Position numbers and translations under genes: made by a program
Source: Fretibacterium fastidiosum
GTDB taxonomy: Bacteria; Synergistota; Synergistia; Synergistales; Aminobacteriaceae
Assembly (NCBI RefSeq): GCF_964642095.1
Contig: NZ_OZ209244.1
Coordinates: 186,001-250,000, forward strand
DNA: 64,000 nt
Reading direction: 5' to 3'
Shown: piece by piece, positions 17,358 through 25,629 of the stretch
Numbering within the stretch: position 1 is the first letter of the stretch
Layout: every line of letters begins with the position of its first letter
The notes under the pieces: model-generated
Seen by the model: only the letters and a program-made list of their open reading frames with translations
Database searches by the model: none
What the model was told of the DNA's origin: nothing

Positions 17358-18290
17358 CTAGGCCTCGATGACCGTCCCGACCTCGCCCTTCAAAGCCTCA
17401 GCAGCAAGGGCGAGGGAGGTGATCACGGCCTTGCGCCCCTTCTTGGCCTCGACGAAAGCCAGGCAGGCCTCGACCTTGGGCAACATGCTGCCCTTGGCGA
17501 ACTCGCCCTTCTTCATGTACTCCCTGGCCTCTGCAACCGTCAGGTGCGTCAGGTCCTTCTGATCGGGCTTGTTGAAGTTGATGGCCACGCGGTCAACAGC
17601 CGTCAGGATCACCAGGGCGTCGGCGTCCAGGTCCGACGCAAGGCGGGCGGAGCTCCTGTCCTTATCGATGACCGCATCGATCCCCACGTAACGATCTCCC
17701 TTGCAGATGACCGGAATGCCGCCACCGCCGACTGCGATGACGACCATTCCCATCTCCATCATCTTTTTGATGGCGTCCATCTCGACGATCTTCACCGGGA
17801 GAGGAGAGGGAACGACCCTGCGATAGCCGCGTCCGGCGTCCTCGACGAAGGTCCAGCCCTTTTCCGCAGCAATGGCGTCCGCCTCCTCCTTGCTGCAGAA
17901 GTTGCCCACCGGCTTGGAGGGGTCCTGGAAGGAGGGGTCCTCCGCGCTGACCTCAACCTGCGTCACGACGCTCACGACGTCCAGCTTCAGGCCCACGTGC
18001 TCCGCTTCGGCCTGAAGCGCCTGCTGAAGGTGGTAGCCGATATAGCCCTGACTCATGGCGCCACACTCGACGAGGGGCATATAAGGCGTCTTGCCGTCCC
18101 CCTGCGAGGCGAAATCGAAGGCGTTGTTGATCATCCCGACCTGCGGGCCGTTTCCATGCCCGATGACCACCTGATGACCGGCCTTCACCAGCCCCATGAT
18201 GGACGGAGCCGCCTTGCGGACCGCCTCGATCTGTCCCTCCGGGGTATTGCCAAGGGCATTGCCGCCCAGCGCAACGACAACTTTACTCAA
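17358..18290 (-). CDS. arcC: carbamate kinase
   Basis: Cytoplasmic enzyme that makes ATP from carbamoyl phosphate and ADP in the last step of the arginine deiminase pathway. 310 residues; the N-terminal VVVALGGNALGN, the GHGNGPQVG loop and VIAVGGGGIPV are typical of the amino-acid-kinase fold. I chose the TTG at 18290, with GGAGG 8 bases upstream; an ATG at 18311 would overlap the argF-type gene and lacks a ribosome site. It is transcribed together with ornithine carbamoyltransferase and ends at a strong terminator. Confidence 0.93.
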   Translation of the reverse strand: MSKVVVALGGNALGNTPEGQIEAVRKAAPSIMGLVKAGHQVVIGHGNGPQVGMINNAFDFASQGDGKTPYMPLVECGAMSQGYIGYHLQQALQAEAEHVGLKLDVVSVVTQVEVSAEDPSFQDPSKPVGNFCSKEEADAIAAEKGWTFVEDAGRGYRRVVPSPLPVKIVEMDAIKKMMEMGMVVIAVGGGGIPVICKGDRYVGIDAVIDKDRSSARLASDLDADALVILTAVDRVAINFNKPDQKDLTHLTVAEAREYMKKGEFAKGSMLPKVEACLAFVEAKKGRKAVITSLALAAEALKGEVGTVIEA

Positions 18291-18304
18291 GGTTCGTCCT
18301 CCGC

Positions 18305-19297
18305 TCAGCACATCGTCGCAAAGATGACGGCCTTGATGGTGTGCATCCGGTTCTCCGCCTCCTCAAAGACGAGAGAGCGGTCGGAGGTGAACACCTCGTC
18401 CGTGACCTCCATCTCCGGGATGCCGAACTTCTTGTAGATGTCCTCGCCGATGGTGGTATTCCGATCGTGGAAGGACGGCAGGCAGTGGAGGAAAATCGCG
18501 TTCGGCGAAGCCAGGTCCATCACGCGGCGGTTGACCTGATAGGGCGAGAGCAGTTTGATCCTCTTCTCCCAGATCTCGTCAGGCTCCCCCATGGAAACCC
18601 AGATGTCGGTGTAGAGGACGTCGGCGCCCTTAACCGCGGTATCGACGTTGGAGTCGAGCGACACCGTGCATCCCTGCCTCTTTGCGATCTCCTTGGCCTT
18701 CTCGACCAGCTCCGCCTTCGGGAAGAGGTCGCTGGGGCCACAGGCGGTGAAGTTCACGCCGGTCATGGCGCAGGCGATCATCAGCGAATTCGCGACGTTG
18801 TTCCTGGCGTCGCCCATAAAGACGCAGCTGAGCCCTTTGAGGTGCCCGAAGTGCTCCTCCATCGTCATCAGGTCCGCAAGCATCTGGGTGGGGTGGAAGT
18901 CGTCCGTCAGGCCGTTCCAGACGGGGACGCCGGAGTACAGCGCAAGCTCCTCCACCAGCTTCTGGCTGAAGCCGCGGTACTCGATGCCATCGTACATCCT
19001 GCCGAGGACCTTCGCGGTGTCCTCGATGCTCTCCTTTTTGCCCATCTGAGAGCTGCCCGGGTCAAGGTAGGTGACGCCCATCCCCAGGTCCATCCCCGCG
19101 ACCTCAAAGGAGCAGCGGGTCCGGGTCGAAGTCTTCTCGAACAGCAGGACGATGTTCTTCCCCTCAAGGTAGCGGTGCGGCGTCCTGGTGCGCTTCAGGT
19201 CCTTGAAGTTCTTCGCCAGGTCCAGAAGGTACCGGACGTCCGAGGGCTCAAAATCTAAAAGCTTCAGAAAACTTCTTCCTCTCAAGTTCCTTGCCAC
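18305..19297 (-). CDS. arcB: ornithine carbamoyltransferase (catabolic)
   Basis: 330 residues. In this pathway it splits citrulline with phosphate into ornithine and carbamoyl phosphate. Visible motifs are STRTR (carbamoyl phosphate binding), FHPTQ, the ornithine loop DIWVSMG and HCLPSFHD. It starts with GTG behind GGGAGG and is followed directly by arcC, which supports the catabolic role; sequence alone cannot exclude a biosynthetic one. The matching deiminase lies 5 kb upstream, separated by other genes, so the arc set is split. Confidence 0.92.
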   Translation of the reverse strand: MARNLRGRSFLKLLDFEPSDVRYLLDLAKNFKDLKRTRTPHRYLEGKNIVLLFEKTSTRTRCSFEVAGMDLGMGVTYLDPGSSQMGKKESIEDTAKVLGRMYDGIEYRGFSQKLVEELALYSGVPVWNGLTDDFHPTQMLADLMTMEEHFGHLKGLSCVFMGDARNNVANSLMIACAMTGVNFTACGPSDLFPKAELVEKAKEIAKRQGCTVSLDSNVDTAVKGADVLYTDIWVSMGEPDEIWEKRIKLLSPYQVNRRVMDLASPNAIFLHCLPSFHDRNTTIGEDIYKKFGIPEMEVTDEVFTSDRSLVFEEAENRMHTIKAVIFATMC

Positions 19298-19310
19298 GAT
19301 AATTCCTCCC

Positions 19311-19360
19311 TATCGTTTTTCGATAACGGGGTCCGTTCGGGCTGAAAGCCCAACGAACGG
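19311..19360 (-). promoter_or_regulatory. structured leader of the arcB-arcC mRNA
   Basis: Two hairpins lie in the leader: CCGTTCG plus GGCT (19333-19343) pairing with AGCC and CGAACGG (19347-19360, three-base bulge), and TATCG with CGATA around a T-run at 19311-19325, next to the ribosome site. They could affect translation or stability. No known riboswitch was recognised. Confidence 0.4.
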
Positions 19361-19414
19361 CCCGCTTTAACGCTCAATTTTGCATTGAAAACTCAAGCTC
19401 CAAAAGACTGACGT

Positions 19415-19443
19415 ACAATAAACCATCCTACCGAAAAAGGCAA
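19415..19443 (-). promoter_or_regulatory. promoter of arcB-arcC
   Basis: TTGCCT (19443-19438), 17 bases, TATTGT (19420-19415) on the minus strand. Each hexamer matches the consensus at 4 of 6 positions. It predicts a leader of about 110 bases. Confidence 0.5.
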
Positions 19444-19550
19444 GCCAGACAACGCTGGTTTTTATCTCGTTATTGAAAAGAGAACGGATCCTCGCCTACG
19501 GATACAAAAAGAAGGCTGCTCCTGGAGGTTCTTGTAGATGCCACTAAGCG

Positions 19551-20576
19551 CTAGTCCGGGAAATACTGCAGCGTAAGGTCCCGCTCCCTGCACCACTCCG
19601 TCCAGGTCTTTCCCTTGAAGTCGGTGTCCTTGGCGTAGTTATAGAACTGCTGCAGGAAGATGCGCCGCTCGATGGACGCCTTCATTTTATAGTGCTTTTT
19701 GCCCGTTGTCGCGACTTCCGTGCGCACATCTACGGGACCGATAAGGCCCTGCCGTGCAGCGATGTCGTCAAAGCTCGCCACTTTATAATTCTTGTAAATG
19801 TCGGTCATCACCATGAAGTTCGTGGTTCGTCCCTCGCCGGCATAGCAGTGCATGAACAGCCATTCGTCTGCCGGAAGGTTCGCCATGAAGGCCACAAACA
19901 GATCGACCTCATGATCGTCAGGGCGGAAGTGGTTGGTGTCCGCGAAACGCACGTACTTTGCGCCCTTGCTTTTGACGAGGTCTTCCTCGCTCCGGATCAC
20001 CGGTTTTTTGTACTCCAGCATGGGACTCTCGTGATCTGCGCCCCAATCCTTGGTCTGATACATCTTTACGGTATCCTGCTTTTTCAATTCATCCAGCAGC
20101 CCTGCCTCGATCTCAAGCACTTTTTCGGTGGGGGTTCCCTCATTGACGTAGTTGTTGGGAATCCAGTACATGAACACATTGCCGTCGATAAGTCCGTGCG
20201 TTTCGCCACGCAAATCCATGACGGTTAGCTTATCCGGCGTTACGCCAACCTTCTCCTTCAGCGTGGACAAAATCCAGTCAAACTGTTTCTCGGTGAAGTC
20301 AGCGCCTCCGGCGGTGCGGAGGGTGTCCATTCCGGCACGGCTGACGTCAGTGCTACAGCCAAGCTCCTTCAACTTGGACAGCTTCTCCTCCGGAAAAGGA
20401 TCGATCGACATGCGCCAGTTCATGTACTTGAAATCGGCAGCCAAGTCCTCGTTGACGAAGTCCACCTTCCATTCCGGTTTCGGCTCGGCTCCCTCCATTT
20501 GCGGAGCAATAGCAAAAGACAACAGGACAGCGAACGCCAGTTTCCACGCGATGGATGAACGCCGTAACATAACCAT
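19551..20576 (-). CDS. exported PTP-like inositol polyphosphate phosphatase (cysteine phytase)
   Basis: 341 residues with a signal peptide (RRSSIAWKLAFAVLLSFAIA). The active-site loop HCYAGEGRTT fits the Cys-x5-Arg signature of protein-tyrosine-phosphatase-like phytases such as PhyA of Selenomonas ruminantium, which remove phosphate from phytate step by step. DLRGETHG, FADTNHFRPDD (general-acid loop) and FLQQFYNYAKD also fit that family. The ATG at 20576 follows GAGGAGG. It would act in the periplasm or outside. It sits between the Rpn gene and arcB with no functional link I can see, so it may have been acquired. Confidence 0.85.
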   Translation of the reverse strand: MVMLRRSSIAWKLAFAVLLSFAIAPQMEGAEPKPEWKVDFVNEDLAADFKYMNWRMSIDPFPEEKLSKLKELGCSTDVSRAGMDTLRTAGGADFTEKQFDWILSTLKEKVGVTPDKLTVMDLRGETHGLIDGNVFMYWIPNNYVNEGTPTEKVLEIEAGLLDELKKQDTVKMYQTKDWGADHESPMLEYKKPVIRSEEDLVKSKGAKYVRFADTNHFRPDDHEVDLFVAFMANLPADEWLFMHCYAGEGRTTNFMVMTDIYKNYKVASFDDIAARQGLIGPVDVRTEVATTGKKHYKMKASIERRIFLQQFYNYAKDTDFKGKTWTEWCRERDLTLQYFPD

Positions 20577-20648
20577 AAATTCCTCCTCAGACAACCATTC
20601 GACCTGTCCTGAATAAAGGAGCGAGGGCTATCTTTAACTGGAACTCCC

Positions 20649-21701
20649 TCAACTCCTCTTCAGGGCCTCGACCTCGTCCAGGGGAAGGCGGGTGAAGCGC
20701 GCGACGATCTCCGGGGACATCCCTTCCCGCAGCATGGCGCGCGCCGTCTCCTGCCTGCCCCGCAGCTCGCCTTTAGCCTCACCTTTAGCCTCGCCCTCAG
20801 CTCTGCCCTCGGCCCAAGCCTTCTCGCGGACCGCCCTCGTCGCCTCCGCCAGACGGTCCTCACGAATCGCCTTATAATCCAGCTGCGTCATCATCTCCCG
20901 CAGCTGATAGTAGCGGTTCTCCGGAGAACTCCAGTACTCCTGCTCCACCTCGCTCACCTCCGAAAAAACGGTATCCCCCGACAAGCTCTCGCGCAGCAGG
21001 GCCAACCCCTCGCTCTCGTTGTTGATGTAGCCTCCCCATACCTGCGCGCGCTCCTCGGGGCTCAGAACGTGCCCCGGCCTCGCCTTCAGCTTCGCCCGCA
21101 GCTCCCGCAGGGGGCGCGTCGCCTTGTTCAGCTCGACGTAGAACAGCAGAAGGTCGTCCGCCTCCATCAGACGACGCCCCGTCCCGGGGTTCATCAGCGC
21201 AAAGTCCCACAGCCCACGCTCTCCCTCGAAAAGGTCGAATCCCAACAGCAAGATGGAGACGATCGGGGACAGGCTCGCGTACCCTTCGCCCCTCTTGAGT
21301 GACCTCGTGTAGTTCCGGCACAGGTAGAAGAGGCAGCGCTTTTGAAAGTGGGTGTAGTTCTCCCGCTGCATCTCGATGTGGAGGGTGCGGCCCAGGTCGT
21401 CCAGCGCCGTCAGGTCCAGGCGCGTGTACTTCGACCCCAACGCCTCGGGCTCGCGCTCGGTGTCCGTGAGGGTCACCGTCTGCAACAGGGGATAACCCAG
21501 GGCGCCGAAGAAGGCGTTCAGCATATCGCGAAGCAGCCGGCCCCGTGCCGGCGTCCCCAGCAGGAAGCGGAAGTACAGGTCGGTGGAGCGGTCGATGTTC
21601 TCCGGCAGCTCCCCCTGCTCCTGAAGGTTCAGCATCTCCTGCCGTTCGTGCGTCGTCATCGCCGGAACGACCTTCGCCTTCTCTCCCTTGCCATCATCCA
21701 T
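20649..21701 (-). CDS. Rpn/PDDEXK family nuclease-transposase-like protein
   Basis: About 350 residues. The N-terminal and middle parts (DLYFRFLLGTPARGRLLRDMLNAFF, then a beta core with RLDLTALDDLGRTLHIEMQRE) match the Rpn recombination-promoting nuclease or putative transposase family; Asp in the D-LT stretch and Glu-x-Gln in HIEMQRE are the expected catalytic acids. The C-terminal 80 residues hold short GEAKGE-type repeats and a final helix, as usual in this family. The ATG at 21701 follows GGGGAG. A strong promoter lies upstream. Recent work links Rpn proteins to phage defence with an internally translated C-terminal antitoxin. Confidence 0.8.
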   Translation of the reverse strand: MDDGKGEKAKVVPAMTTHERQEMLNLQEQGELPENIDRSTDLYFRFLLGTPARGRLLRDMLNAFFGALGYPLLQTVTLTDTEREPEALGSKYTRLDLTALDDLGRTLHIEMQRENYTHFQKRCLFYLCRNYTRSLKRGEGYASLSPIVSILLLGFDLFEGERGLWDFALMNPGTGRRLMEADDLLLFYVELNKATRPLRELRAKLKARPGHVLSPEERAQVWGGYINNESEGLALLRESLSGDTVFSEVSEVEQEYWSSPENRYYQLREMMTQLDYKAIREDRLAEATRAVREKAWAEGRAEGEAKGEAKGELRGRQETARAMLREGMSPEIVARFTRLPLDEVEALKRS

Positions 21702-21739
21702 GCTCATCACTCCCCGCAGGCAACGTATTCGTTGGCTTT

Positions 21740-21769
21740 ATTATAGCAACAACGGAACGCACCCCACAA
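21740..21769 (-). promoter_or_regulatory. promoter of the Rpn-type gene
   Basis: TTGTGG (21769-21764), 18 bases, then a perfect TATAAT (21745-21740), about 40 bases before the start codon. Confidence 0.6.
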
Positions 21770-21855
21770 AATTACAACTCATTGGTGGGTGCAGGACCAG
21801 GAATTTACATCACCACCGAAGGGGAAGTTCGAGCAAGAAAAACCAATGAGAAAAG

Positions 21856-21900
21856 TTAGAGCCTCTCCCGAACCACCGGCATGGTCATGCAAGGAGGCTT
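21856..21900 (-). pseudogene. remnant of an arginine deiminase 3' end
   Basis: Read on the minus strand these bases encode PPCMTMPVVRERL and a stop, nearly the last residues of the intact deiminase at 24204 (PRCMTMPVVREKLL). 28 of 30 bases at the core are identical. Nothing upstream of it continues the deiminase frame. It is a leftover of a second arcA copy or the product of an insertion that duplicated the arcA end. Confidence 0.7.
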
Positions 21901-21907
21901 ACTTGTA

Positions 21908-21938
21908 TGTGTGGGTCCTCTGCTTGAGGCCCCACACA
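21908..21938. terminator. hairpin downstream of the NCS1 permease gene
   Basis: TGTGTGGG and CCTC (21908-21920, one mismatch position) pair with GAGG and CCCACACA (21926-21938). On the plus strand it is followed by TTTTAATT. It lies 33 bases past the permease stop and probably stops leftward transcription, or rightward read-through. Confidence 0.55.
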
Positions 21939-21970
21939 TTTTAATTATCCAGCAGGAAGAGCGGAAAATC

Positions 21971-23335
21971 TTACACCTGCTGCTTACCCTCCCCGGGAGC
22001 AAGCACCCTATGGTCCTGGCTCATGCCCATAGCCTGCAGTATCTTATCCAGAATAGGATAGGCGATAAAAGCGGCGATGATGCCGTTGATAGGCGGAATC
22101 CCCGGGCTAAAGAGAGCTGCTGCAGCTCCAATAATATAAGCGCCGATTCCCGTGAGATTATAGTCCTTGAACTCAGTTTCCGCAATCTTAGAGTAGCGTC
22201 TCTTATGCTTAATCAGCCAATCTGCCAGCATAGTGCCACCAATAGGCGGAATGACCGTACCGGAGATGATGATAAAGTCGATCAGGTAATTATAGATTCC
22301 CCCCAGTGCCATAATGATAGCGATGACGGCACCTGTAAGCGTGATGCCTTTTCTTGCTTTGATGCGGAAGGCGTTGCAGCAGGCAACAGAGAAACAGTAA
22401 ATCTCGTTGTCCTGGGTTGTCCACACGTTCAGGATTAACAAAACATATGCAGGAATGGCCATACCCTGCATGGCCATAACCCTTGCGACATCCGGGTCCT
22501 GATAAACGTAGCCGCCATAAGCGCCTGCAAAGATCATCAGGCCATTCCCGATAAAAAATCCAACGAAACTGGCTATTACCGCATGCCAGCCTTTGCTCGC
22601 AAATCGGGACCAATTTGTGGACTGCGTAGCCCCACTGACAAATGTGCCAAAAACCAGTGTCATCGCTGCAGCCGTTGTCATTGGTTCCTTCGGGAGAATT
22701 TTCTGCAGCCCTTCCAATCCTCCAACCTTTACCGTAGAAACATAAATGCTATAGAGGATCAAGCACGTCACGAGCGGCACAGCAACGATGGAAAGCAACT
22801 CCATCGCCTTATAGCCACCATACGCCGTCATCACAAAAAAGAATCCAAAGAAAATAATCAAAATCACATAGATATAGGGGTAACTGGCCGTATTTTCTTT
22901 TGTGATACCCGCCAGCTGAAGAACAAGGTCAGTGATCAGGGCAGTGCCCCAAGCATACCAACCGATTTGAGTAAATCCGTAAAGGAAGTCACTCCAACGA
23001 CTGCCCTTATTGCCAAAGCAAAACCGACTCAGCAACCCCGCGTGCAGCCCTGTGGAGAAAGCGATATACCCCAGAACGGCTGCATAAGTACCAAGCAGGA
23101 AATCTCCTACAATGACCACGTACATCAAGTCAGGCCAAAATTTGTAGTGGACGCCAAGCTCACCGCCCGCCCACATGACGGACGTAAAAAACGTGAACCC
23201 GGCCAGCACCATAGAGAGCGAGAAAAGCCCGGCTCTGGCAGAAGCAGGTACCTCGGTTAAGGGATAATCCTGCCCCCTCCTTTCCTCTGCAGTTTCAGCC
23301 ATGGTTTCAGTAATTTGAGTCCGATCTTCTACCAT
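21971..23335 (-). CDS. NCS1 family permease (CodB/cytosine permease-like)
   Basis: 454 residues with twelve predicted helices. Features of the cytosine permease group are visible, for instance SGATQSTNWSRFA and LNVWTTQDNEIY. It is a proton- or sodium-coupled importer in the inner membrane. The gene lies 40 bases after the creatininase gene with the same unusual base composition (clearly lower GC than neighbours), so the pair was probably acquired together. Creatinine or a related ring compound is the likely substrate; this is inferred from the neighbour. The ATG at 23335 has AGGTGGG upstream. Confidence 0.85.
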   Translation of the reverse strand: MVEDRTQITETMAETAEERRGQDYPLTEVPASARAGLFSLSMVLAGFTFFTSVMWAGGELGVHYKFWPDLMYVVIVGDFLLGTYAAVLGYIAFSTGLHAGLLSRFCFGNKGSRWSDFLYGFTQIGWYAWGTALITDLVLQLAGITKENTASYPYIYVILIIFFGFFFVMTAYGGYKAMELLSIVAVPLVTCLILYSIYVSTVKVGGLEGLQKILPKEPMTTAAAMTLVFGTFVSGATQSTNWSRFASKGWHAVIASFVGFFIGNGLMIFAGAYGGYVYQDPDVARVMAMQGMAIPAYVLLILNVWTTQDNEIYCFSVACCNAFRIKARKGITLTGAVIAIIMALGGIYNYLIDFIIISGTVIPPIGGTMLADWLIKHKRRYSKIAETEFKDYNLTGIGAYIIGAAAALFSPGIPPINGIIAAFIAYPILDKILQAMGMSQDHRVLAPGEGKQQV

Positions 23336-23375
23336 TATTAAACCCACCTTTTTGTCAAGGATAAATTACCGCGCC

Positions 23376-24149
23376 TTATAAATTAAACTCTTTCTTCAGG
23401 AAACGCAGGAAGTTTTTTATAACGTCGTCCGTGATGAGTTTTCCCTTTTCTGCAGTACTGGTCATCGACGTATACAGCGCACCTGTCTTCGGGATCAAAG
23501 TCTTAGACACAGGGTACCTCTGATACCGTGGAACGTCATCTCCAATGCCATCATCCGAAAGCAACTCCACCTTGACAAGTTCTGGAGCGAAATACAGCAT
23601 CAAAGAAGTTTCTGTAACCGCAGCATGCTCCAAGTCCCAGCCTCGGAACGGCCTCTCATCGAAGACAGCGGGAATTATATCTTGCGAAACATTATCCCAC
23701 CAACTGGTCAGGATCACCTTGGGAAACTCCTCTTGCTGTTTGCCAATGGTAAGATCTGCAGCTTCGGCCAAAAATGCCTGATTCTCATAATGACTATTCA
23801 TCAGGATGATTTTTTTCCATCCGTCGGCAATGAACTCAAGCAATATGTCCTTGGTCAGGGTAACCAGCGTATTCCCCTTAAGGTCGATTGTGCCGGGGAA
23901 GAGGGGACCGCCGCCGCTTGTCGGGTTTGATTTGTAGCCATACGCAATACTAGGTGCAACGTAGGCATCAATTTCTTCTGTCAGTATCCTGGCAAAGTTT
24001 TCCGAGATAATCACGTCGACAGAGAGGGGCAGGTGCTGGCTGTGTTGCTCCGTGCTACCTACCGGAATGATCAAAACACCGTCTTTCGCAGCCTTTGCGT
24101 ATTCTGGCCACGTGATGTTCTGAATAAACTTTTTATTGCGCTGCTCCAT
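23376..24149 (-). CDS. creatininase (creatinine amidohydrolase)
   Basis: 257 residues, the usual family length. Creatininase reversibly opens creatinine to creatine using two metal ions. GSTEQHSQHLPLSVDV, YGYKSNPTSGGGPLFPGT, LMNSHYENQ and GWDLEHAAVTETSLM align closely with the Pseudomonas enzyme, including the metal ligands Glu, His, Asp, His and Glu. This is closer than to the broader formamide-hydrolase relatives. The ATG at 24149 has AAGGAG 10 bases upstream; a TTG at 24203 directly abuts arcA. It follows arginine deiminase on the same strand and has lower GC, which suggests transfer. Confidence 0.85.
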   Translation of the reverse strand: MEQRNKKFIQNITWPEYAKAAKDGVLIIPVGSTEQHSQHLPLSVDVIISENFARILTEEIDAYVAPSIAYGYKSNPTSGGGPLFPGTIDLKGNTLVTLTKDILLEFIADGWKKIILMNSHYENQAFLAEAADLTIGKQQEEFPKVILTSWWDNVSQDIIPAVFDERPFRGWDLEHAAVTETSLMLYFAPELVKVELLSDDGIGDDVPRYQRYPVSKTLIPKTGALYTSMTSTAEKGKLITDDVIKNFLRFLKKEFNL

Positions 24150-24203
24150 AAATATTTCACTCCTTCCGGTACCTTGCTTTTCAAAACTTTCAAGCGTTTT
24201 CAA

Positions 24204-25427
24204 CTACAGTAGCTTCTCCCGAACCACTGGCATGGTCATGCAACGGGGACCGCCACGCCCGCGCGACAGCTCCGCTGACGGTATGACGTGCAGTTTAACC
24301 CCTGCATCCTCAAGAGATTTATTCGTGACCACATTGCGGTCGTAGACGATGATCTCACCTGGCGCGACGGCAAAAGTGTTGGAGCCATCGCTCCACTGTT
24401 CGCTGGGTGCGTCAACGGGGTCGCCCCCCCCGCAGGGCAGGAGCCGGACCTTATCCAGGTGCAGGTACTTCTTGAGCACGTCCTCAAGCGCACGCCCCTG
24501 ATACTCGAACCTGAGCTCTCCATCCTTCATCGTCACAGCGATCACTTCAAGATGCTGCTGTATCTCCGGGTGGATCGTGAAGAGATCCCGGTCCACCATG
24601 GTAAACACTGTATCCAGGTGCATGAAAGCCCGCTTCGCGGGAAATTTGAACGCCAGAATCGTTTCAAAGCCATCAGGCCCCTTAAACAGCCTCTCTGCGA
24701 AGAGCTCAATGGCCCTAGCCTCCGTGCGCTGAGAGATTCCTATCGCCAAGACCTTATCGCTGAGGACCAGCTGGTCACCGCCCTCAATGTGGTACGGGAT
24801 GTCCCTGTCGTAGTAGAACGGAATGGCGGAGTCCTTAAATCGTGGGTGATACTTAAAGATATACTTGCCAAAGAGCGTCTCGCGGTTGCGGACGGTGCTC
24901 CACATGTGGTTGAGCGACACGCCGGACCCGATCAGGGAAAAGGGGTCCCTTGTGAAATAGAGGTTGGGCATCGGGTTTGTGACGAATGGATACTCCACAT
25001 CCACGAAGTCGACAAGCGACGTGTGATCACGCTTGGGGAAACTGGAGCGGCGGGTTCCGGCCATGATCTGCAGCACCATATCCCGCGTCTTGGGAATGCC
25101 CAGCAGGAAGTCCTTGAGCATCCGAATCTCATCCTTGGAGGTCACGCAGGTTTCGCCGATGAACTCATCCACAAACGCCTCGCGCACCCCGGCGTTCTCA
25201 ATCGCCTCTGCAGCAAGGTCCTCAAGGTAGATCACCTCGGCACCGCAGCTTTTCAGCATGGCAGCAAAGGCATCGTGCTCCGCCATCGCTCCGCGCAAAA
25301 ACGGCACTTCATCGAACAGGAAATCCGCCATCAGATCGGGAGAGATGTTGCTCAACTCGTTGCCAGGCCTGTGGAGGATAACCTGTTTCAACCGTCCTAT
25401 CTCAGAAAAAACATGAATATCCTTCAT
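24204..25427 (-). CDS. arcA: arginine deiminase
   Basis: 407 residues. Converts arginine to citrulline and ammonia. Motifs of the family are present: NLYFTRDPF, EGGDQLVLS, the catalytic His in HLDTVFTMVD and the nucleophilic Cys in GRGGPRCMTMP near the C-terminus. The ATG at 25427 follows AAGGAG by 8 bases. It is followed by creatininase, while its pathway partners arcB and arcC lie about 5 kb downstream. Between them sits the low-GC permease-creatininase pair, flanked by two copies of the arcA 3' end. Confidence 0.95.
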   Translation of the reverse strand: MKDIHVFSEIGRLKQVILHRPGNELSNISPDLMADFLFDEVPFLRGAMAEHDAFAAMLKSCGAEVIYLEDLAAEAIENAGVREAFVDEFIGETCVTSKDEIRMLKDFLLGIPKTRDMVLQIMAGTRRSSFPKRDHTSLVDFVDVEYPFVTNPMPNLYFTRDPFSLIGSGVSLNHMWSTVRNRETLFGKYIFKYHPRFKDSAIPFYYDRDIPYHIEGGDQLVLSDKVLAIGISQRTEARAIELFAERLFKGPDGFETILAFKFPAKRAFMHLDTVFTMVDRDLFTIHPEIQQHLEVIAVTMKDGELRFEYQGRALEDVLKKYLHLDKVRLLPCGGGDPVDAPSEQWSDGSNTFAVAPGEIIVYDRNVVTNKSLEDAGVKLHVIPSAELSRGRGGPRCMTMPVVREKLL

Positions 25428-25604
25428 GAACTGCACTCCTTCCAAAAATGCGGGGAATCCGCTTCAACCCCGCTTCAACCCCGAAGGAAACTCGCCTCCC
25501 AAAAAGGATTGCAACCTTGACGACGATATCAAGGCTGCATCCCAACTCAAAACGCATCCCTGCCTATGCATGGCAAAAACTCAAGCGCAGTCAGGGATAT
25601 GGGG

Positions 25605-25616
25605 TTGACCGGTCAA
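25605..25616. promoter_or_regulatory. 12-base perfect palindrome between arcA and the symporter gene
   Basis: TTGACCGGTCAA lies 14 bases past the symporter stop codon and about 180 bases before the arcA start. It could be an operator for arcA. Short palindromes also arise by chance in GC-rich DNA. Confidence 0.3.
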
Positions 25617-25629
25617 ATGGCGCGCGTCA

